64,000 bases of DNA, taken from contig WACJ01000522.1 of NCBI GenBank assembly GCA_008973525.1, positions 1,798,001 through 1,862,000 on the forward strand, read 5' to 3'. The notes beneath the pieces are model-generated. The model was not told the DNA's origin, searched no databases, and saw only the letters and a list, made by a program, of their open reading frames with translations. The position numbers and the translations under genes were made by a program. How positions within the stretch are numbered: the first letter of the stretch is position 1; each line of letters opens with the position of its first letter. Of this stretch, positions 35,515 to 46,435 are shown piece by piece. Source of the stretch: Stenopsyche tienmushanensis. Taxonomy: Eukaryota; Arthropoda; Insecta; Trichoptera; Stenopsychidae.

Positions 35515-35905
35515 TTGAGTGGCAGAGTTTAAATGAGGCCGTTTGAGCTGCCAAGACGAACATCGCAGTAGTCGATCAAATGAGGTGACCACCGCAGAAA
35601 TGGTGAAGAACGCGAGGTAACAGACATGGTAAGCAATTCAAAAAGTGCTGTATATTGCATATTTACTGAAAATTTGAACATGAGAAAGCTGTGCGCAAGA
35701 TGGGTGCCGCGTTTGCTCACAATAGAACAAAAGCAGCGTCATGAAGATTTTTCAATCGAGGATTTGGCGATGTTTCACAGCAATAAAGCCGAGTTTTTGC
35801 GTCGATTCATAACCATTGATGAAACATGCGTCCATCAATTCACACTTGAGATATAGAAAAAGGGGAGAATCAGCTCCAAAGAAGACGAAGACATTCAGAC
35901 AGTCA
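35515..35905 (+). pseudogene. mariner transposase pseudogene, N-terminal half
   Basis: Fragments VAEFK and SCQDEHRSSRSNEVTTAEMV are followed, after a frame change near 35605, by an uninterrupted stretch from 35626 to 35853 with SKSAVYCIFTENLNMRKLCA, RWVPRLLTIEQKQR and ITIDETCVHQFT, where IDET carries the first catalytic Asp. A later shifted GESAPKKTKTF segment (about 35870) marks the end. The segments with the second and third Asp have been deleted before the right terminal repeat. Confidence 0.85.
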
Positions 35906-36000
35906 TTGATTATCTTCAAAAATCATGTAGAGGAATAGAGATATTTTTTCCATTTTTTTAATGTCTTTTTTTGTTAGCTCGGGTACTTCTGGGATTACCA

Positions 36001-37611
36001 TAGCACTAGCACCGGGGAAGTGCACAATAGGACGTGGCCAATGTAAAAGACCTTTGTTATATTTTACGCTGCATCGTATATTTTGCCGTCAAAGTGACAG
36101 CAAACGATTTTTTAATTTAATGTTTTACATTCAATGGGATTAGGCCAAATTGTATGATCGCTTAAATTATGCATCAAAAACGGCCATTCGCTCACAGAGA
36201 GAATTTTTAACCGTTCAAATTTGCGCGTCGTCAAGAGAAGACGAACTCTGCACAGATGAGATCTCATTCCGCATGAAAGACAATTAAGGCTGGTAAAAAA
36301 CGAGAGAATAATATTTATAATGGTCACAACTGTATCGACATATCAATAATTCGAGACCGAATGAAGCGATCATTTATAAAAGGGACGTCAATTCGTGCGG
36401 AAGAATAGACACTTCTGAATCGTCGTTGTTTGTCTGTAAATTTGGTTTTATCTATATTTTAAGATTTATTATCGCTTGGCAAAGAATTGGAAGAAATGAT
36501 TTAATAGAATGCCGATTGATAATTTTAGATTTTCCATTGAAAAGTGTTGAAATTGAGATCAAATCAACGTATTAAAATGCAAAAAATGTTTATAATTTTC
36601 ATGCCAAAATTGTAATCTGTTTTCTATTTATTCCACTGTGCCAAGTTTAAAAATAATTTTAACATTTTTTAATAATCATCGATACTATTGACAATGTCAA
36701 TTTAAAAAATAAAGATACATAAGCATTAAATCAAGATTTTTTCAATACAGGGGCGAATAATTTGTCAGATCCATATTTGTTAATGTAATATCAAATAGCA
36801 CAAAATTTCTAATAATAGCGAAAATGATGAATCTTAATATTTCGATCGAAAGACTTCCGAAATATGCATACGAAAGGAAATTACATTTTATAACGAGTCC
36901 ATCAATGTCAATACGCCAACAAGCTAAAAGTGAGAAACGCCCGAGTAGGAAATTAGTGGTGAAATCCCCCAAAATGATTTTTTCACAGCCGAAATAAAAT
37001 ACATTTATGGAATATATTTAATAGATATTGGCATATGCGAGGCATTGTGTCGAAGAAAAAGGTCGAATTTTGCGAATTATATATATTTATATATTAAAAA
37101 AAAATTGGACCGATCGGACTGGGTTTATTCCCAATTATCCTTTACATTAACGGTTCAAAGATAATTGGGGCAGTTGCGAATATAATTCGAGTCAAATGTC
37201 CCACGACGATCGTCGATGTTATTAAGTTATATATGGAACCGATTTTTTGGAACAACATCAAACGCGCCAAAAATCCAATAAGCCGTTATGGGAGATTGAA
37301 TACCGTATATCGTTAAAATACGTATTTTATTGCTGCTTTGACAAATCGATATGCTCTGAATATTTATGAAAACTGCTATGACGATTCAAACGAACGTGAT
37401 CATGGTATTATCGACGAGGGATAATATTTGCATGTATGCTAATTTCATATGTCAATCTAATATAACCGTGCAATTTGCAAGTATTTCAATGTATCAGTAT
37501 TCGATGTATGAATATACACCATAGAGATAAGAATTTTTTTTTTTAGAAATTATCGTTTAACTAATGATTATTTATAATAAATTTGTAACCTTGTACTTAA
37601 TATTATACTAG
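36001..37611. other. Unassigned AT-rich DNA
   Basis: TTTATAAAAGGGACG at about 36372 is a good TATA-box match, but no frame or exon follows it. Nothing else was recognised over 1.6 kb. Confidence 0.4.
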
Positions 37612-38003
37612 TATTGAGGCGGGGGCGCTCTCGGGGTAGTCCCCGGTCGGTTTCCCACCCTCATGTACTCGTCGGGATAACCGCGCTAGCGCACGTTGAA
37701 TAGAAAGTCTTTCTTCTCTAAATAACTATTTATTCCGCACGAGAGTGAAATCTGGCTGCAGGAAGGACGACCTCCCGCAGTCAAGGCTAACCGACGACTC
37801 TTCCGACTCCCGCCTCCTGTGCGTCACATCCCAACCGGCAATGGTGCACGCGCAAGAAGCGATCTGTAGGTATGCAGGTGCAATATCTCCGCAGGGCCAA
37901 AAGAGATGGCGCTGTTTAAATAACACATTGCACCTGAAAAGAGACAAAAGATGTCGCTGTTAACAGCGCTACTACGTGGGGATGGTAAATCGCCCACGCT
38001 AGA
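37612..38003 (-). mobile_element. Solo LTR, second copy
   Basis: Inverted relative to the LTR at 26327: GGCGGGGGCGCTCTCGGGG at the left and GGTAAATCGCCCACGCTAGA at the right. It has lost about 50 internal bases between the polyadenylation signal side and the GC-rich part. CTAG flanks both ends (37608-37611 and 38004-38007), consistent with a 4-bp duplication, although the terminal CA is mutated. Confidence 0.75.
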
Positions 38004-38034
38004 CTAGAAAAATATTCTTAAAACAAATAAAAAC

Positions 38035-38135
38035 ATTCATAAAAATCGTTAATTTAAGACTCGGAACTAAACTAAAAACGTTATTTATTCCGGAACAAAA
38101 ACCGGAACCGATATAAATATTTTGAAGTTTGAAGT
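38035..38135. mobile_element. Possible hAT MITE, family D relative
   Basis: CCGGAACCGATATAAATATT and a right end TTTGAAGTCCTG resemble the 131-bp element at 30243-30373 (ACCGAACCGATATAAATG and CGAAGCCCTG). The left end is not clearly recognisable. It begins only about 30 bases after the LTR. Confidence 0.4.
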
Positions 38136-38219
38136 CCTGATTTTGAATAATAGAATATATGTTTTTCCGTATTAACTTTCATCGCTCTTTTTATTGATAT
38201 TATATTAGGTGTATCGAAA

Positions 38220-38512
38220 AGTCTTTGCTGATTGTTTAACAATGATTTTTTTTTTCATTTTTATTTAAAAATTTTTACAAAAAATAGTTTTCTTCATTAC
38301 TATCTACTATCGAAAAACGATAATGGAAATCTTTCTCATTTAAATTCCATGTTTTTTTCAGTCGTCTTCTTCATCTTATGGGGTCGTGCATTGTCGTGTT
38401 GCAGAAACACTAAATTGTTCCTGTTTAAATATCGACATTTGGCTTTCAACTTTTTGTTCACCTTTTCCAATTGCATATAATCACGAATCTTGAATATCTC
38501 ACCAAACCATTC
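38220..38512 (-). pseudogene. mariner transposase pseudogene, C-terminal part
   Basis: Minus-strand frame: GEIFKIRDYMQLEKVNKKLK, then LVFLQHDNARPHKMKKT, with HDNARPH carrying the second catalytic Asp (about 38390). The expected SPDL block with the third Asp does not follow, so a deletion or shift removed it. The upstream continuation lies beyond the LTR at 38870-39220. Confidence 0.7.
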
Positions 38513-38513
38513 C

Positions 38514-38870
38514 GGTCCGTTCTTCTATCAGGCCGTGATGTTGCTGGACGAATGGATGGGAATAGACGGGAATCGAATAGAAAAATAACTATTTATTCTA
38601 CAGGAGAGAGAGAAAGAGATCTGGCTGCAGGAAGGACGACCTCCCGCAGTCAAGGCTAACCGACGACTCCCGACTTCCGCCTCCTGCGCGTCACTACCCA
38701 ATCGGCAACGGTGCACGCGCAAGAAGCGATCCGTCAGTATGCAGGTGCAATGTCTCCGTAGGGCCGCAAGAGATGGCGCTGTTAAAATAACACATTGCAC
38801 TTGAAGAGAGATGGAAGATGTCTTTGCTAACAGCGCTATTACATGGGGATGGTAAATTGCCCACGCTACA
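38514..38870 (-). mobile_element. LTR copy inside a mariner, 3'-truncated
   Basis: Matches the LTR at 26327 in inverse: GTCCGTTCTTCTATCAGGCC at the left, AACTATTTATTCTACAGG in the middle, and TTGCCCACGCTACA exactly at the right end. The LTR's own GC-rich 3' third is missing. No clear target duplication surrounds it. It separates the N- and C-terminal parts of a mariner gene. Confidence 0.75.
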
Positions 38871-39225
38871 ATAACAAAACTTTGCACGTATTTCGCCGCT
38901 CTCCTTGTTATCATCAGATAGTTCGATTCGTCTTCCCGATACGCTTTAATGTCCAATATGTCGTCATCAAAATTTAAAGATTTTCCAGTTCTAGGTGTAT
39001 ATTTATAAACATCGGTTATCCGATTTAAATTTTGAATACCATAATCGATATGTCGTAATGGTAACACTCCACTGTAAATTTATGGCTTTTGTGGTCTTGG
39101 TGGTGTTCAACCCTTGGTCGAAAAATAGCAGGATATAATGCCAAATGAGATTTTGGTCGGTTTTCGGCTTTGACATTTTATACTCGACGAAAATAACATA
39201 TTTTTTACTCATTAATATTACTGAA
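38871..39225 (-). pseudogene. mariner transposase pseudogene, N-terminal part
   Basis: Minus-strand frames: MSKPKTDQNLIWHYILLFFD and LWYSKFKSDNRCL (helix-turn-helix region, 39060-39190), then after a frame change PRTGKSLNFDDDILDIKAYR (about 38960). This is the N-terminal layout of mariner transposases. The first catalytic Asp block is missing between this piece and the C-terminal piece beyond the LTR. Confidence 0.65.
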
Positions 39226-39374
39226 CACCGTTTCCACTTTAAATACACAAATAGCGTCACAGCAATTTAATCTTTTGCTGTTGTTGATTATGGAATACGC
39301 TGCCATTGACATGAGAAAGTTAATTAAACCACATAAAGCAAATATTTGAAATTGCATCGTATGAGTTCACCTAA

Positions 39375-40104
39375 TTCTAACTATTGATCGTTAATCCTCG
39401 AAGACGATTTTATAATAGGCTACCAAAATATTGATATTTCGCCGTAATGATTTATTTCATGAAATCTAAAGGATATTCTGAAAAATGAATGCACGTTTAC
39501 TTCAATCATGTTTATTAATATTGTAAACATTATGCGAATTTTTCATCTGAGTCTTCTTTGATAAGATCGCGATATTACATTTTTCAGTCGTCTTCAGTCG
39601 TCGTTCTCAAATTTTATAGCCAATGCGCAATACGAATGCGAATGGACAGTTTTGTATGAAGAAAAGTCGAGATCAAATATAAAATGAAACGTGTTTTCAA
39701 TCTCATCCGATTCGTAATTTTGTTAAATTACACGGGGCGAAAATTCGCTAAAAGTTTGATTATCGATTGAGAATTTTAAATTTTGCTCCCTCGTTCAGTA
39801 TTCCGCAAATTTAATTATTGACACTTGTCGAAAAGGCACGAAGAATCGAATAATTTCATGTCGAGCATTTTTACATTCTGAGAGCTTTTCAATTCGCTGA
39901 ATTATTCAAAGGCGTTTTCAAAAATGAAAAATCAAATTTATTTGTAAAATTTGAGTATCAAATTCGAACGATGATCGACTTTAAACGATGTTCTAATTCG
40001 CGTACAAGCGAATCCATCTGAATATCGTCTCTCGAATGGAAATATAACTAAGCAGTGTTTTTGGCTGAAGGGTTTTTTTTCCGTCATTTGTTGATAATTG
40101 ATTA
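39375..40104. other. Unassigned AT-rich DNA
   Basis: No repeat or protein motif recognised. A small direct duplication (CAGTCGTCTTCAGTCGTCG) occurs at about 39587. Confidence 0.4.
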
Positions 40105-40345
40105 ACGTGTATAGGCACCTTTACAACACGACTTTGCCATTGATGTATGAGTGCATGATGAAGACGCAAGATCTCCCCGTCTCAGTCTCCGATTCATTAA
40201 CTCTTTCAAACCGGAGAACATACACACTACGCTCTAATGTAAATCTACTTTTCTTTCAGCTCCGCCGCAGCGTGTAACAAGCTTGATAATGAACCAGACT
40301 CAATAAATGAACCTTAACACTTTTGATATCACACAATATTTCTTC
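40105..40345 (-). repeat. Rep-B copy with swapped halves
   Basis: GTGTATAGGCACCTTTACAA and GACTTTGCCATTGATGTATG correspond to the left half of Rep-B in inverse. AGCGTGTAACAAGCTTGATA and GAACCTTAACACTTTTGATA correspond to its right half in inverse. In the other inverted copies the right half comes first; here it comes second. TTAACTCTTTCAAACCGG lies at the junction. The order suggests two tandem copies with the outer parts lost. Confidence 0.5.
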
Positions 40346-41817
40346 AAAATATTTTTTAATGTTCAACTTGCATGGTATCTGTTTCATTATTCAGTGGAGA
40401 TAAACAGTGGTGATACTCAGCTAGTGACGCTACTCTAGAACAATCAAGGGGGAATAACAAAATTGGTAAACGATAAAAATGATGCGAATAATTTAATTAT
40501 CAAAACAAACTCCTGTTCGCAAGATAACACGAATAATCGAGCTTCGATTTCAATATACTTATTGACTAATTTTACAATAATACCTAATGATCGTTCGTTT
40601 TATACAAATGTTGTAAGAGATTTCAACACAAGTGTATTTGTAAAAAATATGTAATCGTTTTTCATTGTTAATCCTTTCAATGCGCGACGCATTTATTGAC
40701 ATCTGTGTACGACATCCATGCTATATGTTCAAGCACATTAATACATTCTATTCATGCGCTCGCTTTTTATATCGAGTGCCCGATTGAAGAGTGCCACAAA
40801 TAGACCGTATGCTGCTCGGATTTTTTAATTCAATCATCATCAGCGCAAAATTCAGTATCAAAGATCTCTTATATGAAAAGTTGTTGACCAAATAAGCTTG
40901 ATTGAATTAATGTTTTTATTGTGTTCAAAAAATCATTTAAGAATCGCATAGTATAAGTGGTAGCCTTGCCTTCGAAGAGATAAAAACGCTAAGCAAAATG
41001 CTCTTGGCAGATAATTCGCATCCAGCATACGATGCTCATTAAAAATGTCTTGCATGAAATCGGTTGAAAAGGCTTGCCGTGAGATATAAAAATGAGCCTT
41101 ATTCAATTTTGATATTCAGCAGTTGGCAATCCAATTTATTAGGTTGGTTTTTATTTGAAAACGTCTTTATCGAATTATAACGCAGCAATAGATTGAATTT
41201 TGATGAGATAGTGTGTAACTGGAATCGGTATACTTTCGATCGGAACGGGTCTGCGAGATCAGTGAACCTCCGTTACCGCTACCGACTCGAGTACTACAAT
41301 TAGCGCCGACCACCTCATGACTTATGCTCTATTTCAGTGATATTCAACCATCTTACATCACCTCGACCAAACTAAAATATTACATTTTGCAACCGATGAT
41401 CCGTTTGATTTCGCTGGTGGAGTTATAAGGCATTCCATTTGGCGCCTTTTCTCGTGATATCAAACGGCTCGCCACTTTATATTTTTTGATTTTTAATATG
41501 TGCAGGCAGTCAACTAAGCTACAAAATTTTAAAAATGCATAAAATTAAAAATTTAGTAGGCTTTTTAGTTAAACTTTCATATTTTTACCATTTTCTTGAT
41601 AGTTTTTACCCCAAAAAAATCATTTATTTACGCGATAACCTTAAAAATTTAGGTTAGTTAACTAGATAATATTATAGTGAGAAACATCCCAAATTTTCAG
41701 TCAGATCGATCAACAACTTTTTAAGCTACAACTGGCGAACATTTTGAAAATGCAGTTTCGAGATAATCTCGTTTAAAGTTTTAATGCGATAAAAATATCA
41801 ATTTTAGTGACTTAACG
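40346..41817. other. Unassigned AT-rich DNA
   Basis: TTAGGTTGGTTTTTATTTGA at 41150 resembles a mariner end but has no partner. A 63-codon frame at 40463-40654 has no domain. Nothing else is recognised. Confidence 0.4.
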
Positions 41818-42387
41818 ATCAACCAATGGTTTCAGGTGCATATAATAGATCTTCAGCTTTCTCAAAAAGTTGATTATCTTTGACTAACTGTTGTTTTCGA
41901 GCTATACGAGCTGCTTTTGTATCAGAAAGACTCTTACGGTTCTACCTCGCTATCCGCGCTTCATCGGTATTTTCAGCAAAGACTTTACATCATCTTAAAA
42001 ATAAAGCTGTAGTCGTTATTAAATATCCCAGCAGCAATGTATGTTAATATTTCAACGATTTACACCAAAATACAAGTGCTTTAGAGCCAGTTGCCAAACC
42101 CTCGAGTTAAAACATTCATTCGCATTTTGGGAACGTCCACTCAAGCATCTTTGAAGTAATTCATCCCTGGGCAAATTTTTATAAATTGGTAAGAGATGCT
42201 GTTTTATCTCTTGGTCAAGAAATGGAGTCAGGTCTTCAAGTTTTAGATATTTTTTAAAGCAATGGTTTTCTGCCAGTCGGCTTCCCATGATAATGTCTTT
42301 TTTTAATTCTTTGAACTTCTCTACCTTTCGTTTCTTTATTAAGATATTTTGACATTTTTGCTTCGAAAATTCAACCACACACGACAA
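41818..42387 (-). pseudogene. Kolobok/Mutator-like transposase pseudogene, C-terminal part
   Basis: On the minus strand an open stretch (42387-42052) contains LLPIYKNLPRDELLQRCLSG and SQNANECFNSRVWQLALKHL. After frameshifts it continues as ENTDEARIAR, NRKSLSDTKAARIARKQQLV and DNQLFEKAEDLLYAP to a stop near 41818. This wording (PIY.dLs..LL.RCL.G.tQN.NE.fN..iW) is that of the large insect transposases usually labelled Kolobok or Mutator-like. The N-terminal two thirds, including the first catalytic residues, are missing. A related scrap is in the TTAA element at 54034. The superfamily name rests on memory of family sequences and should be checked. Confidence 0.7.
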
Positions 42388-42404
42388 ACTATCGAGCTAA
42401 ACTT

Positions 42405-42462
42405 GACTTCGAGCAACTTCGAGCTGACTTCGAGCAACTTCGAGCTAACTTCGAGCAACTTT
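42405..42462 (+). repeat. 21-bp tandem repeat
   Basis: GACTTCGAGCAACTTCGAGC plus T is repeated exactly (42405-42425, 42426-42446) and then partially with one change. Each unit consists of two similar ten-base halves (ACTTCGAGCA, ACTTCGAGCT). It lies 18 bases beyond the end of the transposase pseudogene frame. Confidence 0.85.
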
Positions 42463-44704
42463 ATTTTTGCATATCTACAGTTAGAAATATATGAGTGCAA
42501 TATAACGATAATTTTGCTTAAAATATTTTTTAGGAATATCTTCTATAATAAAACTAAATATACAAAAGATTTAAACAAATGTATAATGAAAAAAAATTTG
42601 CTCAACTCCAAGTGCTCCTACCTGACTTCCGTAGTTCACAGCGTTATGTTATACTTATTAAATTTAATCTATAAAAGTCATAATCGCGAGATAGCCTTGA
42701 TCGCGGGAAGATGATTTCTTTCCGCAGACTCGTTTGTTATATCGTGGTTGTGAACTCATTTTGCATTATGAGTTTGTGTCATCATCTGACCACTTTTAAT
42801 CGTCTCACTCGGCTTCATCCCGACCTGGATGACTCTGGTACAAGTTCGACTGTACTTATGGTGAACAAATAAGAACGCAATGCATTATTTCTTCTTAATG
42901 CTGAATGTATTGTCATGAAATTGAAAAAAATGTACTTATGAATAATTAATTTTGTTTTCGCTAGCAAAAAACTATTAGAGCTAAGAGAGATTATTTTGAT
43001 TGAATAAATTGTAAAATTAATGGCGTTTTAATCATCATCTACAAATTCCGAGCGTTCGTGTGATACACCATAATAGTAATGAATTTGGCTCTTGAATATC
43101 CAAGCAGAATTTGAAATATTCAGAGAATTAGCAATAAGGTACGATGTTAATAACGGTCGAGATATTGATTGGCCAAAAGCCTTGCAACGCCTGCAACTAA
43201 GGTACTTAAGGGTCAAACGAGCTTCGTTTATAAACAATAGTGCTTCATGCTAAACTTATTTCTCTGCAGAAGACTCAAAACGAGAAGCTTTCGACCTAAC
43301 GCTATCATATAACACCAACATTTTTTTTTTAATTTTATACCATTGAATAATTTAAGCGAGAATAATATCAGAGTTTCCAAGTAAAAGAAACAAAAATGCC
43401 TACAATGAAATCAAATCAAAACTGTACCTTTAAGATTAAGCTTTAAGCGAAAACAGTTTGGTCTGTTATAACAAGTATTGGTGAAAGCCTAAAACAAATT
43501 TGCTCTTTGTTTTTGTTGTATAGCCGAAAAATTAAAATGTACCCGTACATGACTTTTAACAGTTTTGGGTCACTTTTTATCCGGCTTAGAATTGAGAGAA
43601 AATTCCATCCGGATTGGGTTGTTCCTACATTGAGGGGATGAGAAGGAAACATAATGATATGGGACTACAGGAATGGCTAAAATTTAAAGCATGCCTAATA
43701 GGGCAATGTGGGAGGGAGGATGATAAATCTTATTTCTGGTGCTTTTCCATAAACTGTATTTAAATGTATCCTAATAGATATTGTAGTAAAATGAAAAAAA
43801 TGATACTAATTATGATATGTTGGGTTGGCGATGGATTAGAATTCGTACAAGCGAAATAATATCCAATTCTCTGAGTTTCAAGGTGATTTAGTTACCTAAA
43901 AGCACGAGGGGAGTTGAAGGCCTCGACGGCAATGGCAATCGCTTCGATTCATAGAAAAATAACAGAAAATCTCTTATTCATACGCTATCTTCGGATTATG
44001 CGCTCGTTTCCGGGTCGACAACGACGTCTTTCCAATCTGTTATTTTTTTTTTTGCCAGGGATTTATTCCAGGGATCGCTGGCGCCTCGTAAAATAACAAG
44101 TTTATTATCAGAAGCCCATACGGCCGTTCATTGTTGTTGCAATGTTATTGTAGATCTTTGACTGATCCTATTCACGGGTTATCTCGCTGGAATGACTCGT
44201 CTTATCCCAGGTATGTTCCAGGTAACTTTGTAAAAAAATACTTGTTTCGACTTTGAAATTAAACAAATATTCTATTCTTAGCCTTTCTGCGAACAAAAGC
44301 TTTTGTATCGTAAATAAACGTTCATTTCGCTCGACGAAATTCCTCGGAAGACCTTCCGGAACATTTCCAATTTCGCAGCCATGACTATTTTTAAAAAAAT
44401 ACCGATACAAATGTAATAAGTACGCGAAAACTCAGATATTAATTCTGCATTTATTGTGATCCATTTGCTAGAAAAAATGTTTTTATTTGAAGCTGCACAC
44501 AACGAAACAATGCCATTCTGCTCTTCCATCAATAGTAATGCATACTTTGTTCTCATATTTTTAATTCATCTCTCCCAAAATAATGGAAAATAAATACAGC
44601 TGCATAGTAATTACTGACAAATATAAAAAATAAATAACAAGCAGCTAAAGGCTATGAGAGAGATGGATTCATTCAGATCAAAACTGGAGCAGCAGATATT
44701 TAAA
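42463..44704. other. Unassigned AT-rich DNA
   Basis: About 2.2 kb. Frames of 60-92 codons occur on both strands (43028-43237, 43443-43652, 44168-44556) but overlap one another and show no domain. No shared repeat noticed. Confidence 0.4.
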
Positions 44705-44706
44705 TA

Positions 44707-45193
44707 CAGGGTGCATTCTCGTGAACTTCAATAGATCACTATCAAATTTTGCATTAAACTTGGGAAGTCCACCATAGAAACGTTTACATTGCTTCAACAT
44801 GCCTTTAGGAGTGATTTTTTGTCCATATCACAAGTTCTCCGATGAAAATATGACCCTGTGTGCATGATTTTTTGAGCCCTGACCGACGCTTGAGCCTTTA
44901 ATTGATAACAGAAACTCTAAATATCTGGAAACATTCATCATGGAAACTTCATCACGACAATGCACCAAGCCACAGTGCTTTCGCTGTCAACGATTTCCTG
45001 GCCAGGATCCGCACCCCATTGGTTCCTCAGCCTCCCTAGAGCTCTGATCTGTGTTACATCCTGGCTTGTATTACATCAGAGAAGATCTTCCAGGCCTGGC
45101 AATACCGCTTCCAGAACTATATCAACACAGGAGGGTACTATTTCGAAGATTTTTTTTATGAATTTGGACGCATTACTTTTTGAACGCACCCTG
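44707..45193 (+). mobile_element. mariner-superfamily element, deletion derivative
   Basis: The left end CAGGGTGCATTC and the right end, read on the minus strand, CAGGGTGCGTTCAAAAAGTA are inverted repeats, with TA outside each (44705-44706 and 45194-45195). The 487-bp element keeps only the C-terminal part of its transposase gene, so it is a deletion product. Confidence 0.82.
44940..45178 (+). pseudogene. mariner-superfamily transposase C-terminus
   Basis: The plus-strand frame reads WKLHHDNAPSHSAFAVNDFL (second catalytic Asp in HDNAPSH), ARIRTPLVPQPP, then a stop where PPYSPDL would be expected, SSDL (third Asp retained), and FQAWQYRFQNYINTGGYYFE, the conserved C-terminus, ending at a natural stop. 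The first Asp and everything upstream are missing. Confidence 0.82.
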
Positions 45194-45195
45194 TA

Positions 45196-45275
45196 TATAA
45201 CCTTTGGCCTGCCGAAGCTATATATGTTAATATACATTATGTATTTAAAATATGAAAATAAAATAAACTAAAAAA
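45196..45275. other. Unassigned AT-rich DNA
   Basis: Short spacer between the mariner derivative and a hAT-like terminus. Confidence 0.3.
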
Positions 45276-45365
45276 AGGGTGTCAAACTCAAACGACCCAC
45301 AACGAATATTTTTGCGACCCAACCTACAAAGCGTTCAAAAAAATCCCTAATTAAAGTTGGTGACT
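45276..45365 (+). mobile_element. hAT (Charlie-type) terminus
   Basis: AGGGTGTCAAACTCAAACGA, CCCACAACGAATATTTTTGC and GACCCAACCTACAAAG match the usual start of a widespread hAT group whose ends read CAGGGGTGTCAAACTC. The leading C is mutated. No opposite end or transposase was found downstream, so only one end is supported. Confidence 0.5.
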
Positions 45366-45830
45366 TTATTCATGCTTTCGACATAGGTTTCGTAATTTTC
45401 GTCATGCAAGGACTAATACAGGTAAGTATTCATAGTTTTTAGGTGTGTTATAATACGATTCGATGCCTTGGTCAGGTGATTCTGATTCAGGTCGATGAGT
45501 CTTTTCATCGACTTTTGTAATATTTAGATGTCAAAGACACATAACAGAGCAAGGATTCATAGTGGACTGGAGATCCTTAATATCTCTTTTATAATCCAGG
45601 ATTCGGGGTTAATAAAATGTCGATTTGTCCGTGGCAGGATCTTCATATAATTTTGCAGCCAGACTTCTGACGAAAGAACCAATAGTTGATTGATGTGTGT
45701 TGATATAAAAAAAAATACTCAGATAAATCTTGTTAATCTTGGGCCAGTTTTAAAAGCAATCATTGCTAGCAATATTTTCCCCAAAATAAGTATTAGCAGA
45801 GAAGAAATAACAAGTGCCCTTTTTCTTTTT
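45366..45830. other. Unassigned AT-rich DNA
   Basis: May continue the hAT remnant. ATACAGGTAAGTATTC at 45417 is a strong splice-donor match but has no plausible exon before it. Confidence 0.35.
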
Positions 45831-46435
45831 TATCCCGGGGACTCGGACAGTTTTAGGTGCTCATGAATCCCGGGATTAGTAAACGCAATCCCAAAAAATT
45901 TTTATCTAACAGAAATCGTACACCTCAACAGCTCGATGCGGGCTACAAAATCGAGACATTCTTGCCGAAATTTGGACGCTTGGAAACAGTGGCGTAACCA
46001 CTAATTGGCGAGCTTAGACGACGCCTAGAGGCAGTAACTGTCTAATCTATGTATACAGTACATATATATTTTTCAAATTGTTATATTAACCTTTCCCTAC
46101 CGGTGATGTATTTACTACACCTCGACTCTAATAATGGGAATATCGATATGAAATATAATAGACACGTGGTTCAGGATTTTTGTATTCCTCCGTAATATAA
46201 TTAAGAATCACATCAAAGTATCATAGTATATAAGTATATATCTGCAGCGATGGAAATAAATAATTTGTCGGGAAATCGGGAATTTTGCGAGTTTTATGAA
46301 AATGGGGGCTCACGTGGTCATCAACTCGAACTAGCATTTAAATATCTGATGACGATACATCTACTGATCCCGGGATGGTCTAATGCAATCCTGAAGTTCC
46401 GGGATCGAAATTTTGCTTCGGGATTGGATTTCCTA
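45831..46435 (+). mobile_element. hAT-type MITE, family A copy 5, near full length
   Basis: The left end is slightly eroded (TATCCCGGGGACTCGGACAG). It has the CAGTGGCGTAACCACTAATT segment, the common core, ATGAAAATGGGGGCTCACGT, and the right end CTTCGGGATTGGATTTCCTA, which is the inverse of the family start. This copy and copy 6 show that the short form is about 650 bp with symmetrical GGGAATCCAATCCCG-type ends. ATGGCAAT follows as the possible right target duplication. Confidence 0.8.

Larger units (their letters stand above)
34591..36000 (+). mobile_element. mariner element split by a LINE
   Basis: The left end CGAGGGTAGTCCCAGAAGTA continues CCC. The right end, read on the minus strand, is GGTAATCCCAGAAGTACCCG. 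The same end, CGAGGTAGTCCCAGAAGTGC, opens the copy at 47612. A LINE occupies 34614-35314 right behind the left terminal repeat. Without it the mariner is about 700 bp, so the transposase gene is internally deleted as well. TA lies near both outer ends. Confidence 0.82.
38205..39374 (-). mobile_element. mariner element interrupted by an LTR
   Basis: The left end TTAGGTGTATCGAAAAGTCT follows TA. A possible right end, read on the minus strand as TTAGGTGAACTCATACGATG, occurs at 39374. Minus-strand coding remnants lie on either side of an LTR at 38514-38870, in the correct N-to-C order. This is a different mariner subfamily from the ones at 2735 and 34591. The right boundary is uncertain. Confidence 0.6.

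Noticed and set aside
36372..36386. TATA-box-like TTTATAAAAGGGACG (a similar one lies at 14992)
   Set aside because: No coding frame, splice signal pattern or other promoter evidence follows. Single TATA matches are expected by chance in AT-rich DNA.
38528..39067. A 179-codon minus-strand open frame
   Set aside because: It runs from a mariner N-terminal remnant straight into an LTR copy, so it is an accidental fusion of two mobile-element pieces and not a gene.
45415..45432. Strong splice-donor match CAGGTAAGT
   Set aside because: The sequence before it is a hAT terminus remnant without a usable frame, so there is no exon to splice.
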